Source: Micropterus salmoides
Taxonomy: Eukaryota > Chordata > Actinopteri > Centrarchiformes > Centrarchidae
Assembly: GCF_014851395.1 (NCBI RefSeq)
Contig: NW_024040817.1
Span: 20,600,485-20,664,484 of the forward strand
DNA: 64,000 bases
Direction: 5' to 3'
The notes beneath the pieces are model-generated. The model did not search any database. It was not told the origin of the DNA and saw only the letters and a program-made list of their open reading frames with translations. This document shows positions 1 to 13,991 of the stretch, piece after piece. The position numbers and the translations under genes are program-made. Every line of letters begins with the position of its first letter. Within the stretch, counting starts at the first letter, position 1.

Positions 1-360
1 TGAAAAAGTGTGGGAAATTAGACAAGTAGATTGCTCAAATTTAATAAAACAAAGAACTGCTTATATAGGCAACCTTTACTAATGATGTCCTTCATGACTA
101 ATTAGATCCCCTGTTAACAAATGGTTAAAAACTGATCATGTTCATAATTAAAATGTGAATAGTTTTTAATAAAAAAAAAAAAGGAAATTCAACTGTAAAT
201 GGAAATGCTGCAGTATAATAAAGTATTCTTACAATGCAATCATACACCAACTGTCTATGACTTACTTATTAATGTGATTGATCAAGCATCTCTCTGTCAA
301 AGAGCAGTGACTGACAGCGACAACCTAACTTCACCATAGAAATTATTAACATACAGCCCA
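1..360. other. Left flank upstream of hycc1, no gene seen
   Basis: AT-rich sequence with an A-run near 170-182. I see no coding exon, RNA gene or clear repeat boundary. By human synteny the neighbour on this side would be klhl7 transcribed leftward, but nothing in these bases shows it. Confidence 0.4.
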
Positions 361-620
361 GCGTCTCATTTGATTGGAAGCTGCGTTTGGGGGTGCGGCA
401 GTTTGATTATATACTGCTCACGCATTGGCTCAGACGCCTGTCACTCCGCGGAGACCGAGTCCCCTTGTCTAAGGTAGTCTGAGTGGAGAAAGTAATGAAG
501 ATGGAAGGGGCTGATGTAGATGAATTATGAGGAGATTTACGGAGTGGTAGGTAGCCGATCACTCGTCTTGTCGAAACGATAGAGGACAGCGATACCAGGA
601 AATTGACAGATAGCATGCCA
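361..620 (+). promoter_or_regulatory. hycc1: Probable hycc1 promoter and non-coding exon 1
   Basis: Two inverted CCAAT boxes (ATTGG) lie at 373-377 and 424-428 and there is no TATA box. The stretch is richer in CpG than its surroundings. A strong splice donor GTAAGT lies at 621-626, so a 5'UTR exon ending at 620 is plausible. It would splice to the acceptor at 9305-9306 or 9309-9310, just before the hycc1 start codon. The link to hycc1 is inferred from position and strand; transcript data would be needed to prove it. Confidence 0.45.
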
Positions 621-1619
621 GTAAGTAAATAATAACTTCCTCTAATTTACTTGATGTCGCGCCTTAGCCAAGCTAGCTAACTAGCAAGCTAATCTGTAAG
701 CAACCGTGGTGACAGCTCGAAGTCATTCAGCAAGCCGAGATAGAGAGAGTGTGACGGGAGGGGATTACTTTACAGTATCTGGAAGATACTGGTTAACAGC
801 TACACTGAATTATATGGCGGGGAAAGCTACTGTTTACAGCTGAGACAGAATTGCACGTTTTTTTAAACGCAAACTGTGTTTACTACGTTAACTTACCGGT
901 TGTCATTGTGGCTGGTTAGCATTGCTATAGGGGACAGGCATCCTTACTAATTAAATCAGCGTAGCTAACGTTAGATCACATGAAATAAAACAGCAGGCAA
1001 GAAGGAAAGGCTGAATCCCAATGTGTTAAGCTAACGAGCTTTTCATTGCAACTGTTTTGCTAAGTTCGTGGATTGTCACATTTGTCGCAGAGATAGACTT
1101 TGTACCTGTTTAGTAACAACTATGGGTGTGTGTGCGGTCTTGTTTGACCTTGTTAAGATACTTGTTAAGATTAAGGTGATTCCAGTGTGTGTGTGTGTGT
1201 GTGTGTGTGTGTCTCTGTGTGTGTGCAGGGCAGGGAAGATCCTGCAGAATGCTATGTTAGATAGATAATGCGTTGTTAGGATTTTTCTAATAGCCGTCAT
1301 GTGATGCAGTTTTCCGCCGTACCACTCAGCCAGTTCAGGGGTCTTCTGTCTAAGAGCACCATGCCAGTCCTGATGTATGAAATATGAACTCCTTCACCAA
1401 AAGTTTTTTCATTCTTCACAGGAGTCTAATACCTCTGGTGGTGCGCCAGCTATTGTTTGAATAAAATACTGTTTGTGGCTTAGTTTATAAGTTGTCCTTT
1501 GCTCTCGATGCTCTGCGTGTGTGTGTGTGTGTGTGTGTGTTTGCCTTTGTTATTAGGGAGAGGTGTGTCCTTACCAATAAACGGGTTTGTTGTGTGGGCA
1601 CTGTTAAAGTTGTGTAATT

Positions 1620-1654
<35 letters not shown>

Positions 1655-1944
1655 ATGTTTGATATGCTTGCTAATGTGTGGCATCCCTGGCTGCTAGTGT
1701 CTCAGGCCTCCTAAAGCTTGTTGACAGTGAAGCCCGGCAAGCCATGGAGCAAGAAGATCGTGTGGGCTCTGCTGTAATCCAGCATCACAGTATTGCCTGC
1801 AGTTTCATGAAATATCCGGACAATTTGAGCAATGAGAGCAGCAACAGTTGCAGTCGATTCCCCTTTCATTTAATTCCGCACACACGAGCACACTATAGGG
1901 GAAATAAAGATATTGATTTTCTCAGCAAAAATATATTTTTGTAT

Positions 1945-2370
1945 TAGGGCTGAACGATTTGGGGGAAAAATGTAATTGCGATTTTTCTGCCAAATATTGC
2001 AATTACGATTCGATTTGCGATTAAAAAAAATGTTTTAATTGAAGTCGGTATTCACTGGCAGTCGATTTTTGACGGAAGTCCCGTCAAGCGCACAGAGCAG
2101 ATGAACCAGGTAGGAAGTCAAAATTAAACACCCTTTGTATATTCCCGATCGTACATCAACAATGAACACAGTTAAAACAGGCAAAAAAAGAAACAATTTA
2201 ATTATGATGGCTACTTGATCAAAGTAGAAGCACAAAAATCAAAAAACAACTAAACAAATAACCAAAATCTGAACAAGTTGGCAAAATCAGACAGGGAATA
2301 TCAGACAGGCAAAACGCTCTTATACTGAAATGCTACTGAAATCACAATTTCGATTTGAAAATGATTAATT
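1945..2370. mobile_element. Degraded hAT-type element in hycc1 intron 1
   Basis: The left end TAGGGCTGAACGATTTGG is clear. Inside are GTAATTGCGATTTTT and CAATTACGATTCGATTTGCG words typical of such fish elements. No right terminal repeat or target duplication was found, so the right edge is a guess. Confidence 0.4.
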
Positions 2371-4363
2371 AACCTATTTTGTAGGCATAGATCTCAGGAG
2401 ATCAGCTCCATGAACAGTCTCGAAAATGGTTGAAGATTAATAGATGAGAGTTGTCTTAACCGTGACAAGAAAAGCTAAGAGAAGAAGGCGAGATAAAAGA
2501 GAGTGTTAAAATTAAAACAATCTGCGATGTTAATCAGTGGTCTCGTCAAGCAGTGTTGCTGCAGGAAGACGGGGAATTGGAGGTTGTGAGAGTAGGGACG
2601 AAGATGCATCACTGGCTTAGAGGCAACGGAGAATAGAGCGTAGGCTGCTATAAGAGGATTCCTCCCTGTCAGATCTCTCTATCTGTCTTCCTCAGCAGCA
2701 AAACACCACAGACTCTGTTGTCATGTCTACTCGGTTGCAGGCAGCCCTCTGCTATGTTTGTGTATGTGCCAACGCGAGAGAAAACAGAAGCAGAAAATCA
2801 GAACCCCTCTTCCTCCGAGTGACACGCAACCTGCTATTGAAGAAGACCTTGGGGGCAGAGCAAGGTGGGAGGTGATGATGCAACAGGGTTCATCGCAGGC
2901 CCAGAGAGTCCAAATAAAGAAGATCGTAACGGGCGGCATGAAAAAGATGTGCTATAAACTAAAGAGAGGTGTGAAAACAAAGTGCTGAAGTCATAGGAAT
3001 GGACAAACAGTGTGTACACATCTCTTAGCACGGCCGGTAAACAGGAGGTCAGGTCAAGCTGTGAGCCCTGGGCATGCATGACGCTCTGTCCTTTATGACC
3101 ACTGTTACATAACCCTGCTTTCACTGTTACTTTCCCCAGAGGGATTAATAAAGCATGTCTTCTTCTTCTACTTGGAAATCCCACTGCTCCTCAAAATAGT
3201 TCCTTTACGGCTTTTGCTTTTATTTAAGTTGAAACAAGGTTGTCCAGCTTGTTGACCGTTGACAACTGACCTAGTTTGGTGATTTTGGGTGGAGGGCAGC
3301 ATGTTGCTACAGTCTCTGGTTCTGACATTGGTTAGTGTGGTTAAACATTTTATCAGTGGTTTGGGTGTGTCTGTACAAGAGTTGAGTCAGCAGAGGAAAC
3401 TTTAGCTAATAGGGTAATTTCTGCTTGTTTGATCTACTTTACAACACTTCATCTCCCTGTAGCTTTAATTTGTTGAGCGCTTAGTATCGTTGGTGTCATT
3501 GTGATTATCAGCCTAACCAGTTGTTTGCGGCAGCTTGCACCCTGTACCACAGGAAAAAGCAGCTGGGGCAGCTCTGTCACTCGCAAAACCACCCACTGCG
3601 TCTCTCTCTCTCTCTCTCTGCTTCCTTTCTTCCTTCCATTGAAGCCTTTAGTCTTACTGACCCACTCGCTTCCTGGAAAGAAAGAAGGTTCCAAAGTGTA
3701 TGTGTAATGGGAAATGAGGTAATCAGCAGGGAGGGATGTGTATGAGTGGACGTGGGTGTCTCCCTAATTCGCTCTTACTTGGACTTGCGTCAGTTCTCTC
3801 TCCACCAGCTTTTTGCCAGCTTTCCTAGACGGGTACGTTCTCACTTCACTACTGAGCGCTGGAAGACATTCTGTGTTTTGATAGTGCTGATTTTTGCCTG
3901 TGGTGTTTTTTTTTTTTTTTTAAATTCATCCATGTGAAGTTGTATGTGTATGGTGTGTCTTGCCTCTGGTGTTTTGTAGTTACCCTCTGAGGACATGCGA
4001 GGACACTTAGCCTACAACAAGGATTAGGAATGTAAACTCAAAGGAGACCTGCTTGTGTTGGAAGAAGTCTTTAAAAGGAGGAGTCAAACTTTCTCTCTCA
4101 CACACACACAAGCTTATTTTTAAGACAGAAGCGTGGGTGTAAATTCAGAAGGAACAAACCGTCAACTTTAGCTAGCTCACAGGAACAGGTTTTGTCAAAC
4201 CAGACATTGAACACACACACACTCTGTCACACAATGACACATTCTCCGTCACTTCTTGGCACGGACTTTGCTCCATCAGAGCTGTGCATTGGTGAAAAGC
4301 TCAGTGAGCCACAGCTAGGCTACTAAACACACTGGTTAGATCTGTATCTCCAGCCTGTTTTGA

Positions 4364-4570
<207 letters not shown>

Positions 4571-4662
4571 TCAGTGTCTTTCCTTTTCTCATGTGTTTGC
4601 CAGAGCTTGGAAGGTCCTCTGACCATACTGTCTCACTCCTCTTAAATCATACGTCCCTCAGC

Positions 4663-5013
4663 AGGGCTGAATGATTTTGGAAAAAAAAGATCTAATTGCA
4701 ATTGTTTTGATATGATTTGTGATACTAGGTGGAATGATAATTTTTACATCATTATTCTCATTTTCACTGAAAAACATATTCAAATGAATGATGTTTTTGC
4801 CGGGATCTGTACCAAACAAAGATGTTTTCTGAAGTGTCTAGAATATGATGTGTAGGCCAGGACATCTCTGCAGCACAATGTTATTTCATTTAAAATGGTA
4901 TTTTGATGCACACATCACTTTGAACAAATATTGCACCTCATGCAATTTGAAAATTGCATTATGCCTATGCAATTTCATTTATTTTTTGATTGATTTTTCC
5001 GCCCAATCCCTCA
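4663..5013. mobile_element. Degraded hAT-type element in hycc1 intron 1
   Basis: The left end AGGGCTGAATGATTTTGG and a right end complementary to AGGGATTGGGCGGAAAAATC suggest inverted termini. The interior resembles the element at 1945. Target copies are not clean. Confidence 0.45.
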
Positions 5014-7782
5014 GGTTGTGACAAATTCTGTTTTATCCCTGATCTGTCTATCCATCCATTTATCTCTCCCTCTATTCATGAAGCCATTGATCTGTGGTGT
5101 GTCCGGTTCATCCTCCTGCACTGCCTATTTGTCCCTCTCCTGCATTTATCAAGCATCTACTTCTTCATCACTTCATTGATTTGTTACTTGTTCTTGTCAA
5201 GCTTGCACAGCCACACACTGGTTTATTCGTGTGTGTGTGTGTGTGTGTGTGTTGGTTGGTGTGGTTAAACAGCACCGAAGAAGCTCACCAGCTGCTGCAT
5301 CATTTGAAGTGTGTGTGCGTGCTCCCTCTGTCTTATATTGATTTCTGTCATGATCTGTGAGTCCATAATGAGATAGTGATGGCTAACAGTTAACAGCCAG
5401 ACTAAGACAGAAGACAAACATCTGCCTAATAGCATAATTATGCTCTGTAGTGCACTCCCAGGGCAATTAGTTTTCTATTTTCCTCCAGTAGTTGCCTGTC
5501 TGCAGTATGTAGAGCATAGAAATCTTAGAGAAGGGTGTGTGTGAAGTTTGTACCGCTCTCTTGTGGTTTGAACGCAGTTTCAGATTGAATCATCACCATT
5601 TTCATGGGTGAGTAGTCCCAATTATGGATTCTGTTTAGTCTCAACTTAAACGGGAACAATTAGCTGGCTAGACAGGAAGTTTATCAGCAACTATTTAGGT
5701 AATCGATTTATCGTTTCATTTATTAAGCAAAAACATTCACTGGTTTTAGCTTCCACAGAGTGAAATTTTGCTGCTTTTTTGTGTAATATTATTGAAAAAT
5801 TGATATCTTTTGGGTTTTGGACTGTTGGTTGGACAAAACAAGGTATCTGAAGAGGTCAACTTTTGCTCCAGGAAAAGTTTCACTATTTTCTGACATTTTA
5901 TAAACAAACTAATTCATCAATCAATCATATATTGGTGCGTGTTTTAAATAAACATTTTGAATATTCAGCACATTTGACTTTTCACTTGTAAGGTTGACTC
6001 CTTCAGGTTTATTTAGTCAAAATCTCATGTCCTGTGCTCTTTAGTGCTTATTTTGTTCTTTGATTTACAACTACGTCCCGTTACAGTAACTTTGTATCTG
6101 GGCGTCCATCCTCTGCTACTGCTTTAGTGACGCTGCACTTGCTGCTTAGGTTTCTGCTGAGGTAGGAGGCACCTATATCACATAGGTAGGTGGCATGGCA
6201 GGCAGCTGCTGATTTTAGTCTCAAAGTAGCTTTTTTTGGGTATAGGTTTTTACAGATGACATGCCTCAGACTCGAGCGTGGACAGAGTGGCTGGGTTAAG
6301 AGTCTCTGTATGAAGAGAACCCTCCTGCTCCTACAAGACTGACTCATCCACAGTCTAATCACAGCCTTTTATGTTGTTATTCAGTGTGTCTTTCTTTCAA
6401 AACGCAAATGCTGGCTTTAGATATCGCTGTCCTCCTTGTTGTCTTCACTGGCGTGAAAGAACAGAACAACAGATCGCCACAAAAGACTAATTTCTCTAAA
6501 TGGAGGCTATTCTGCTTTATAATCCTTCCCTATTTCATGAGTCACTGGCTCCCCTCCCCCCCTTGTCGTTCCTGTCATTGGTACAGTCCATAAATAGACA
6601 CCTGGCTGCCATGGAGGGACCAAACATCATACTAATACAGAATAAAGCATTTCGATGTGTGAAAGATGATTAGGAAGCTCAGAAGATGAGGAGAGAAAGG
6701 AATGATGTGTGGGAGGGACAGAGGAAGCAAAGCAGGGATGGGGAAATGAAGAAGTGAAAGTCAACCATAAACTTCTTTTTTTTATTGCCACACATACATA
6801 AACAGATACGTTGTCACATGTATATGCATGTCAGAAGGTTTTAATAATTATGGTGATTGAAAATCAGGCTCTTCTGAATCTGCAATCTGCTATTTCTTCC
6901 ACAATGTGTTTGAAATATTTTCTTTCACAGCCAGAAATGTTAACACTTTCTTAAGAGGAGATTGTGTGTCTGTCATCCACTAAGTCAAGTGCTAGAAATG
7001 GGATTATGCCACGTTCTGCTCAACTTTGAGCGTGCTTCTACATGAAATGTGTGCACATAGAAGTGCTTCTTCCTCCCTCTTTCTTCATCTCCGACTATGT
7101 TACCAAACATACCAAACATGGACTTTGTTTCTGCATTCAGACGGCCAATTTAGCCTTGTGCTTGCAGCTTCAGAGCGCAGACACGACAACAGAGCACAGA
7201 CACGACATACCCCACAGTGAAAACAGACTGCTAGTGGACAGCAGATAATCCAACAGAGATACAGAGATGATGTCCTCCTCAGCTGAAAGCATATGTCTCT
7301 AGTCAGCAATTGTCTTATGGTGACACTCGTAATGAAGTTTGTTAAGGTGACCCCAGCACATGGAAAGACTAGGACCTCAACTACTGATTTTAATTATCAC
7401 ATAGTCTTTTATTATGAGTTCATAGATTTAGTATAAAATAAAATATAAATTTTCTTTCACATGATTGGGGTAGGCAATTCATTTCAAAAGCGATGTTTTG
7501 TTATATTTGTTGAAATTCTCTTTACATCGCCACAGCAATCAATTAATTCAATGCTCTTACCCAAAAATGAAAAAGTCCATCCCCGTCCGTCCAACAGTAT
7601 CTGTGGCTGTCGCAGTACTGTAATAAGCATAGCCAGTCATTTCATTCGTCAGCCTTTTACATTCACAAAACAGTAGATATCCAGGTACGTGCAATGTCAC
7701 CATACTTACCAGGCAGTATAAAAAGGCACAGTGTAGGCCAATTATCACCATGGGGTTGCACACGTTCCCACAACGTGCCTAG

Positions 7783-8161
7783 TAGGGGTATGCGATATGT
7801 ATGAAGCCATAATATCTTAATTAACAACATCACTCACTCTGCAAAAAACAATTAAAAACACCTTGTCTGCACATTCATTGCGTCATGCATGCAGTACATT
7901 GAAGGGTTTACTCTTACATGCCCTGTTTGATATCAGTAGTACTTGATTTCATTGTTTTTACTTGAATGCTTCGGTTTTAAGTAAATGAGTAAGACCTATT
8001 TCCATTAATGTCATGAGCGACAATTAATATCCTATTAGTTAGAGCGAGCTAGTAGAATATTAGGCTTTTACAAACGCATTGAAGGATGCAAAATATATCA
8101 TTACCAACCAACCCCCTGAAAATATAGAGATCATTTTTATGTCAATATCGCAAACCCCTTA
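7783..8161. mobile_element. Short hAT-type MITE in hycc1 intron 1
   Basis: 379 bp. The left end is TAGGGGTATGCGATAT and the complement of the right end is TAAGGGGTTTGCGATAT. Target copies GTGCCTAG (7775-7782) and GTGCCTAC (8162-8169) match at 7 of 8 bases. Non-coding. Confidence 0.8.
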
Positions 8162-9337
8162 GTGCCTACTAGTGTCGGCGTTGTGCTCTGTCATTACAGA
8201 TATAAAGTAAACATAAACATAACATAAATTTCACTTACACACACACACACAGAGTATATGCTTTATGCTATAGATAGTGTAGTGTAATAGAAGACTTAAG
8301 ACTTAAAGCTATAGAGCCATTTCTTTTTCAAAACAGTCAGACTGAGACACAGTTATTGTGTTACCTTTTTATGTCTGAATAAAAAAGCCATCCAAACATA
8401 CTGTTCTGTGTCATCACCAGCCCCCCACATTGTAGTAGTAGATATTTTGAAATTGTTCTGTCTCTCTGTTGTGCTCTCTCTCTATATTTGTCTTCCGCTT
8501 TCTCCCTCCCGACTGCAAGGCAGCAGTATAAAATAGGAACTAGCAGATGCTTTATTAAAACACAGAGAGAGATAATTAAAATGACACTGAGAGCAAAAGA
8601 AACACTGTCCAGAGAATAAGCAAGAGAAGAGCTGACTGTGGATGTTTAATAGGAAAGAAGCTACATGCTAAGAGGAAAGAGAGAAGTGAAGATGCAGACG
8701 GTGTAAAGTGCTGTGATGGATAGCAAGGGATATCAGACATAACATGAAGGATGAAGGCTGAGCAGAGTGATCCTTTCACCAAGAGTTAATGTTAGCTAAT
8801 GCATGTAAGAGACTGTTTCTGTTTTAGCAATCCAAACTGTACAGCCTGTTGAACAAGCATCTAAATTCTGCTCTGCCACATATATTTATTTTTTTATTTT
8901 TTTCAGTGCTTCAACAGTGAAGCCAGCCAGGCTTCTCTGTGTGGGTGAATTTTCATTTTGCGAGCCTGAGTTGAGAACAGGTTAGGTACTTGCTGCAGAG
9001 GTGTGTGTCTGGAGAGGAATGAGAGGGAAACAGGAGAGCGAGAGGGAAGGAGGGACGTATGCTTGTTTAGAGTGTTGAATTGATGCCTGGAGCGTGTACA
9101 TTCACTATTCACCACTGCCATCGTGCCATGGCATTGTTTGCGGTTTGCGAGGGAATATGTTTATCAGGATAACAAATAACAGAAAGGTAATAAACGGTGG
9201 CCTTGTTGCTGTGATTTTGTGTGTGAGAACATGGAAATGCACTTTATATTTACTGTGTGTCAATTATGCAGAGCGTGTGTTTATACAGTATTTCTTTCTC
9301 TCTTAGGTAGAGGTGACTCCACTGCAGATGAGGGAAC

Positions 9338-12300
9338 ATGTTGGCTATGGACCAAGGAGTGGTGGAGGAATGGCTGTCAGAATTTAAGGTACTTCTTTAG
9401 TGTGTGTGTTGCAAAAAGCAATACTAAAAAGCACATCCCCGTGATCAGTATGCAGCATGGTCTCTGCTGCTTGTGTCTTCCACACACACAAACAAACACA
9501 CTCTTTGAAGTGCTTTGTTTAGTTTGTTACCAGATAATGGTAAGCTCCTTCTCAAACATGAACTCTCACTGAAACGTGACTGCTACCAAAGGTGAGGCCT
9601 GGTGTAGTAGTAGTAATAGTAATAATAATAATAAAGGAACAGATGAGATTTTCCTGTGTGACCGTATGAGGACTAACCTGTCGTCCCCTCTCAGTGAAGT
9701 TAACCTCTAAATGCAAAAAGACCAAACAGACTGATGTGACTGGCAGCTTCTTTAGACATGATCAGTGCCTGTTTCTGCCAGCTTTAGTCAAAATATCATT
9801 TAGCAGCAGTCTGCCTGCACAAGACAGAATGTATTACTATGTTGCTTATATTTGCCAGTTCATTTTGGCTAATATAAATGCTGTCTCATTCACCTGTAAC
9901 CAAAATGATATGTGTGTCTTGGAGTGCCAAGTTTTAAACAGATCATACATTCAGACTGCATTAACAAATGTTTCACTGGTCAGTTCTCACTTAACAACTT
10001 GTCATGCTGTGTGTTTATTTTTAGAATGTTGGTAAGTAAGTATTGGTCAGTTAGTGTATCAGACTTCAAGTGTATGTGTGTGTTTTTTGTTTTTTTTTCA
10101 GACCCTCCCTGACAGTGCTGTGTCCAACTATGCCGCCTCGCTAAAAGAAAAATGTTCCCTGGTCCCCGCACTCTACAAGGTCATCCGGGAGAACTACAGC
10201 GATGTATGGACACACACTTTATTATTTGTATTCATGTCAACCTTATCTGTTATAAATAACCTGACCACAATCAGATTCAGATCAACATCATTATCCCACA
10301 CAGGGAGTTTTGTTTTGTCCACTGCTCCAGACATGAAACACCGTAAAAGCCACAGTAAAAACAATAGAATACAAAATATGACCACAACATAACCCATACT
10401 AGATCACATTGAGATGTAGTAATAATAATCAGAGCTTATATTATTTTTACACAACCCTGATTTTCTTATGTTCTTTTTGTCCTATTTTTTTTGGTTGATG
10501 GATCTATCTATCTGTCCAGCGCACTGTATTTCCCAAACACTGCTGTGCTTCATCCTGACATTATTGATGAACCCTGAATGCCAAATGCAAAATGTATTAC
10601 AGTTGCAGTAGCAGTTATGATGTGGCCATGTTTTTCTTTTTTGTCCTCCCCAGTTGCTGGAGCCAGTGTGTCACCAGTTGTTTGAATTTTACCGGAGTGG
10701 TGAGCCGCAGCTGCAGCGTTTCACGCTACAGTTCCTGCCAGAGCTCCTGTGGAGCCTCTTGTCCGCCAGTGCAGCCAGAGACCCCCACGCCTCCGGCTGC
10801 ATTGAGGCCCTGCTGCTGGGCATTTACAACCTGGTAGGGGAGAGGAGGAAGCTGGTTCTTGCTGTATGTGTGTGTCAGTAGCTTAATATTCTTTTGTCGC
10901 AGCTGATCTGTTTTTATTTATTATCAATAGAGGAGTGCTTCTCTTGTGAATAACAATAAATTGCTTCCAGTGTGATAAGTGCATGGTTTGGAAAAACACA
11001 AGAAAAAAGTCCTTGATCCTTAGCAAGTGGGCGTAATCATGCAGTTCCAGAAGCAGGGGACTTAACCGCTCAACTATTTCTAGGATCTGCGTCATGTGTT
11101 TTGAAAGATTACTTCATGCCCTTTCTTCCTTGTTAGACAGCTACAGTGACATATGGGTTAGAAATGGGGGAACTGAAACACAGTGACTTTGCAGATACAC
11201 AGCATGGAGGAGTTGCACCTCGCAAATGCCCTCAAGCTTCCCACACAGATGCCACCACTAGTCGTTAGTGTGTGGAGTACTATTTTCATCCATTTTGGCT
11301 CTCGAAGGTCTGTGTACCAGCAAAGTACATTGTCCCCTAACCTCCTAACTTCCTCTCTGAATAGCAGAATAGGTCAGCTGTCACTCAGCACACTGACTGG
11401 CTCACATTAATCTATTTGACATTAACATGCACAGAGGGGACACCAAAACCCTGGGGTTTGTGCGTGTGTGTTCGCACAGAATACACACAAATAAGCAAAA
11501 CACACACACACACAGACTAAGTGGGGAAACGCAGACCCTGAGGTCCACACACAAACACCCACACATTACAGATGAGTGCGCTTGAAGAGATAAGCACTCG
11601 CTCTTTAGAGGTAGAGGGCGCAGACCGAAAAAAGCTTCTGTTTTCTGTTGTTTTCTCGCCCACAGAAACATTTTCTCATTGTCTTTCTCCTTCACAGGAA
11701 ATAGTTGATAAAGATGGACAAAGTAAAATATTATCATTTACCGTCCCTTCCCTCTCCAAACCCTCAGTGTACCATGAGGTGAGAAACGCACACACACACA
11801 CATGCACACAGATCTTTAAAATTGGTTTTGCCCAGTTCCATGTTCCTTTTGAAAACTTAATTTCCCTCCTTCAGCCTTCAGCCATCGGCTCCATTGCCCT
11901 TACAGAAGGGGCTCTAGCCAATCATGGGCTAAGCAGGGTGGTGTACAGCGGGCCACACCTCCAGAGAGAGACCTTCACAGCACAGAACAGGTAGGCTAAG
12001 AGGCTTGATGGGTGCACTTGTTTTAACATCTGCTGGGCGGGTGGTGATGTATCAGCAGGGTGGATTGACAGAAAACACCCGCCAACACCCAAAGTAGAAA
12101 CACGCATTAATTAAGTAGCTTTTAAAGTGAACTGATTTCTTCCTTTGCTGTGTTAGGCTAAATTGGATTTAGAAACACAGTTTATCAGTTGTTTGACTCA
12201 TCATACATTTGTACCTTAATACAACAGTCCGTAAATCTCATCCATAAGGAACCAGTTATACAATCCGTTCAGATACTGTTTTTATGCAGGCAGTGGGAAA

Positions 12301-13958
12301 ATAAGTTGGCACACACATGCATCAAAACTAAACTCAAAAGAAAATTTAAAGTGACATTTAGTCTGACCGTCTCATTAAATATGGTAGGTTACCTTAAAAA
12401 TGTGTCAATTTTCAGTGACTCCTTTCCTCTCACTTGTGTAGTGACACAGAGTTTAGCTGCTGCCGGGGCCAATTATTCTATGCATGGTTCACTTGCGTCA
12501 GTGATGGCCCGTGGCAGTTGTCTTTACTTTGTTGTTATTTGAAGCTGTTATATCGCTGTAAGGGTTTCTTAAATTAACTTAATGAGGCCTTACTGAAGCT
12601 AAACTCTGAAGGTCGTTGTGGTTTTGGATGCTTTTTAAGATCATGCAAAGATACTATAATCTCTTCAATACAGTAGTAGTTGTTCGACGTTATTGGCCAG
12701 TGAATCTTAATAGTGCATGCTGCATTTTTCACTGTGAATTTAAATGAGTAACTCGATTTTTACACATCAGAGTCTGTTTACAGGGTTTGGGGAGTACTAG
12801 TGCATTTGTGAAAAAGAGTTGTATAAACCTTTTTGTGGCTCTTGAGGGACCTGCGCGAAAGCTGAAAAATTGCCTCAAGTGATGTCAGTGTCAGTTGAGG
12901 CTGTAGACTTAATGTTTAAAAATGAAAAAAGTCTACGGGGGGTGGAGTTAGAAAGAAGTAAGTTTACCAGACCTCAAGCAAAACACACTCGAATCGGTTT
13001 GCAATTGAGTTGCGTTGTGGGTAATGTAGGTGCTAAGAAGAATGCTTGAAATAATACAAGGCAAGATCCCTGGTTCTGCTGCGAGTGTACTCTTTTAAAG
13101 AACCCATAATTTATCTTATTACTTCAAAATTGCTTTTATTAATCTTTTTCTGGTATTTTTTATCTACACTAGGAAGTGTGACTCTGTCTGTGATTTTCTG
13201 ATCTAATATGTTTCAAATGTTGTTTTATGTGTCATGTTGTAATGAAGTTGGACATAAGTTGTGCTTTTTTTAAGGGTATGTTTGTGTTGTTGAGATTTGA
13301 GGTGCTGACCTTCCTACTGCTGTGCTACAACGCTGCTCTCAGCTACATGACCGCCACCTCCCTCCAGTCCCTTTGTCAGTTCAGCTCCAGGTAAAACACA
13401 CACACACACACAAATGTCAGCAGAACTTAATATACTGTAGCGAGCTGTGGGTCACTTTGTCATTAGGACTTTATACATACACACGCTAATTTCATATTAT
13501 TTGACCTTTTATGTGTTTTTTTTTTCCTTTTTTTTTAGAAGGTTACTGCCATGCACACAGGCACTTCTTTGCAAGCACTTGCTTATCTGATCCTCTTATA
13601 GACTTTAAAACCAGAGAGAGCCAAGATACTGCTATTTGGCAGCTGCAATGTACACACATCCCAGCTCTGTGTTTTTTGGTAATCTGCCAACTGCAGTTGA
13701 GCATTGCTCCAATAAGCACAGAGATAAAGAGAAGTCATCAGCTTTGCTTTCCCCTAAACAGTTTTTTGTGTGTCAGCTGTGTACAGTATACAGAAGCTCC
13801 TCTAGCTTCAAATGCACAGGTGCTATCTCAGTTTACATTTAATCATTTTTGTTGCAACTTGTATGATACATGTTTGGAAATAATAAACTACAGTTTATGC
13901 TCAGAAATTGTTCAGTACTTTTAAATCTTGAGGGTAATGTAGTAAGCCTTTAAATAAA

Positions 13959-13991
<33 letters not shown>

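Noticed and set aside
11402..11737. 111-codon minus-strand frame in hycc1 intron 4
   Set aside because: Built on CA-repeat and intron sequence overlapping hycc1 exon 5 antisense; no homology seen.
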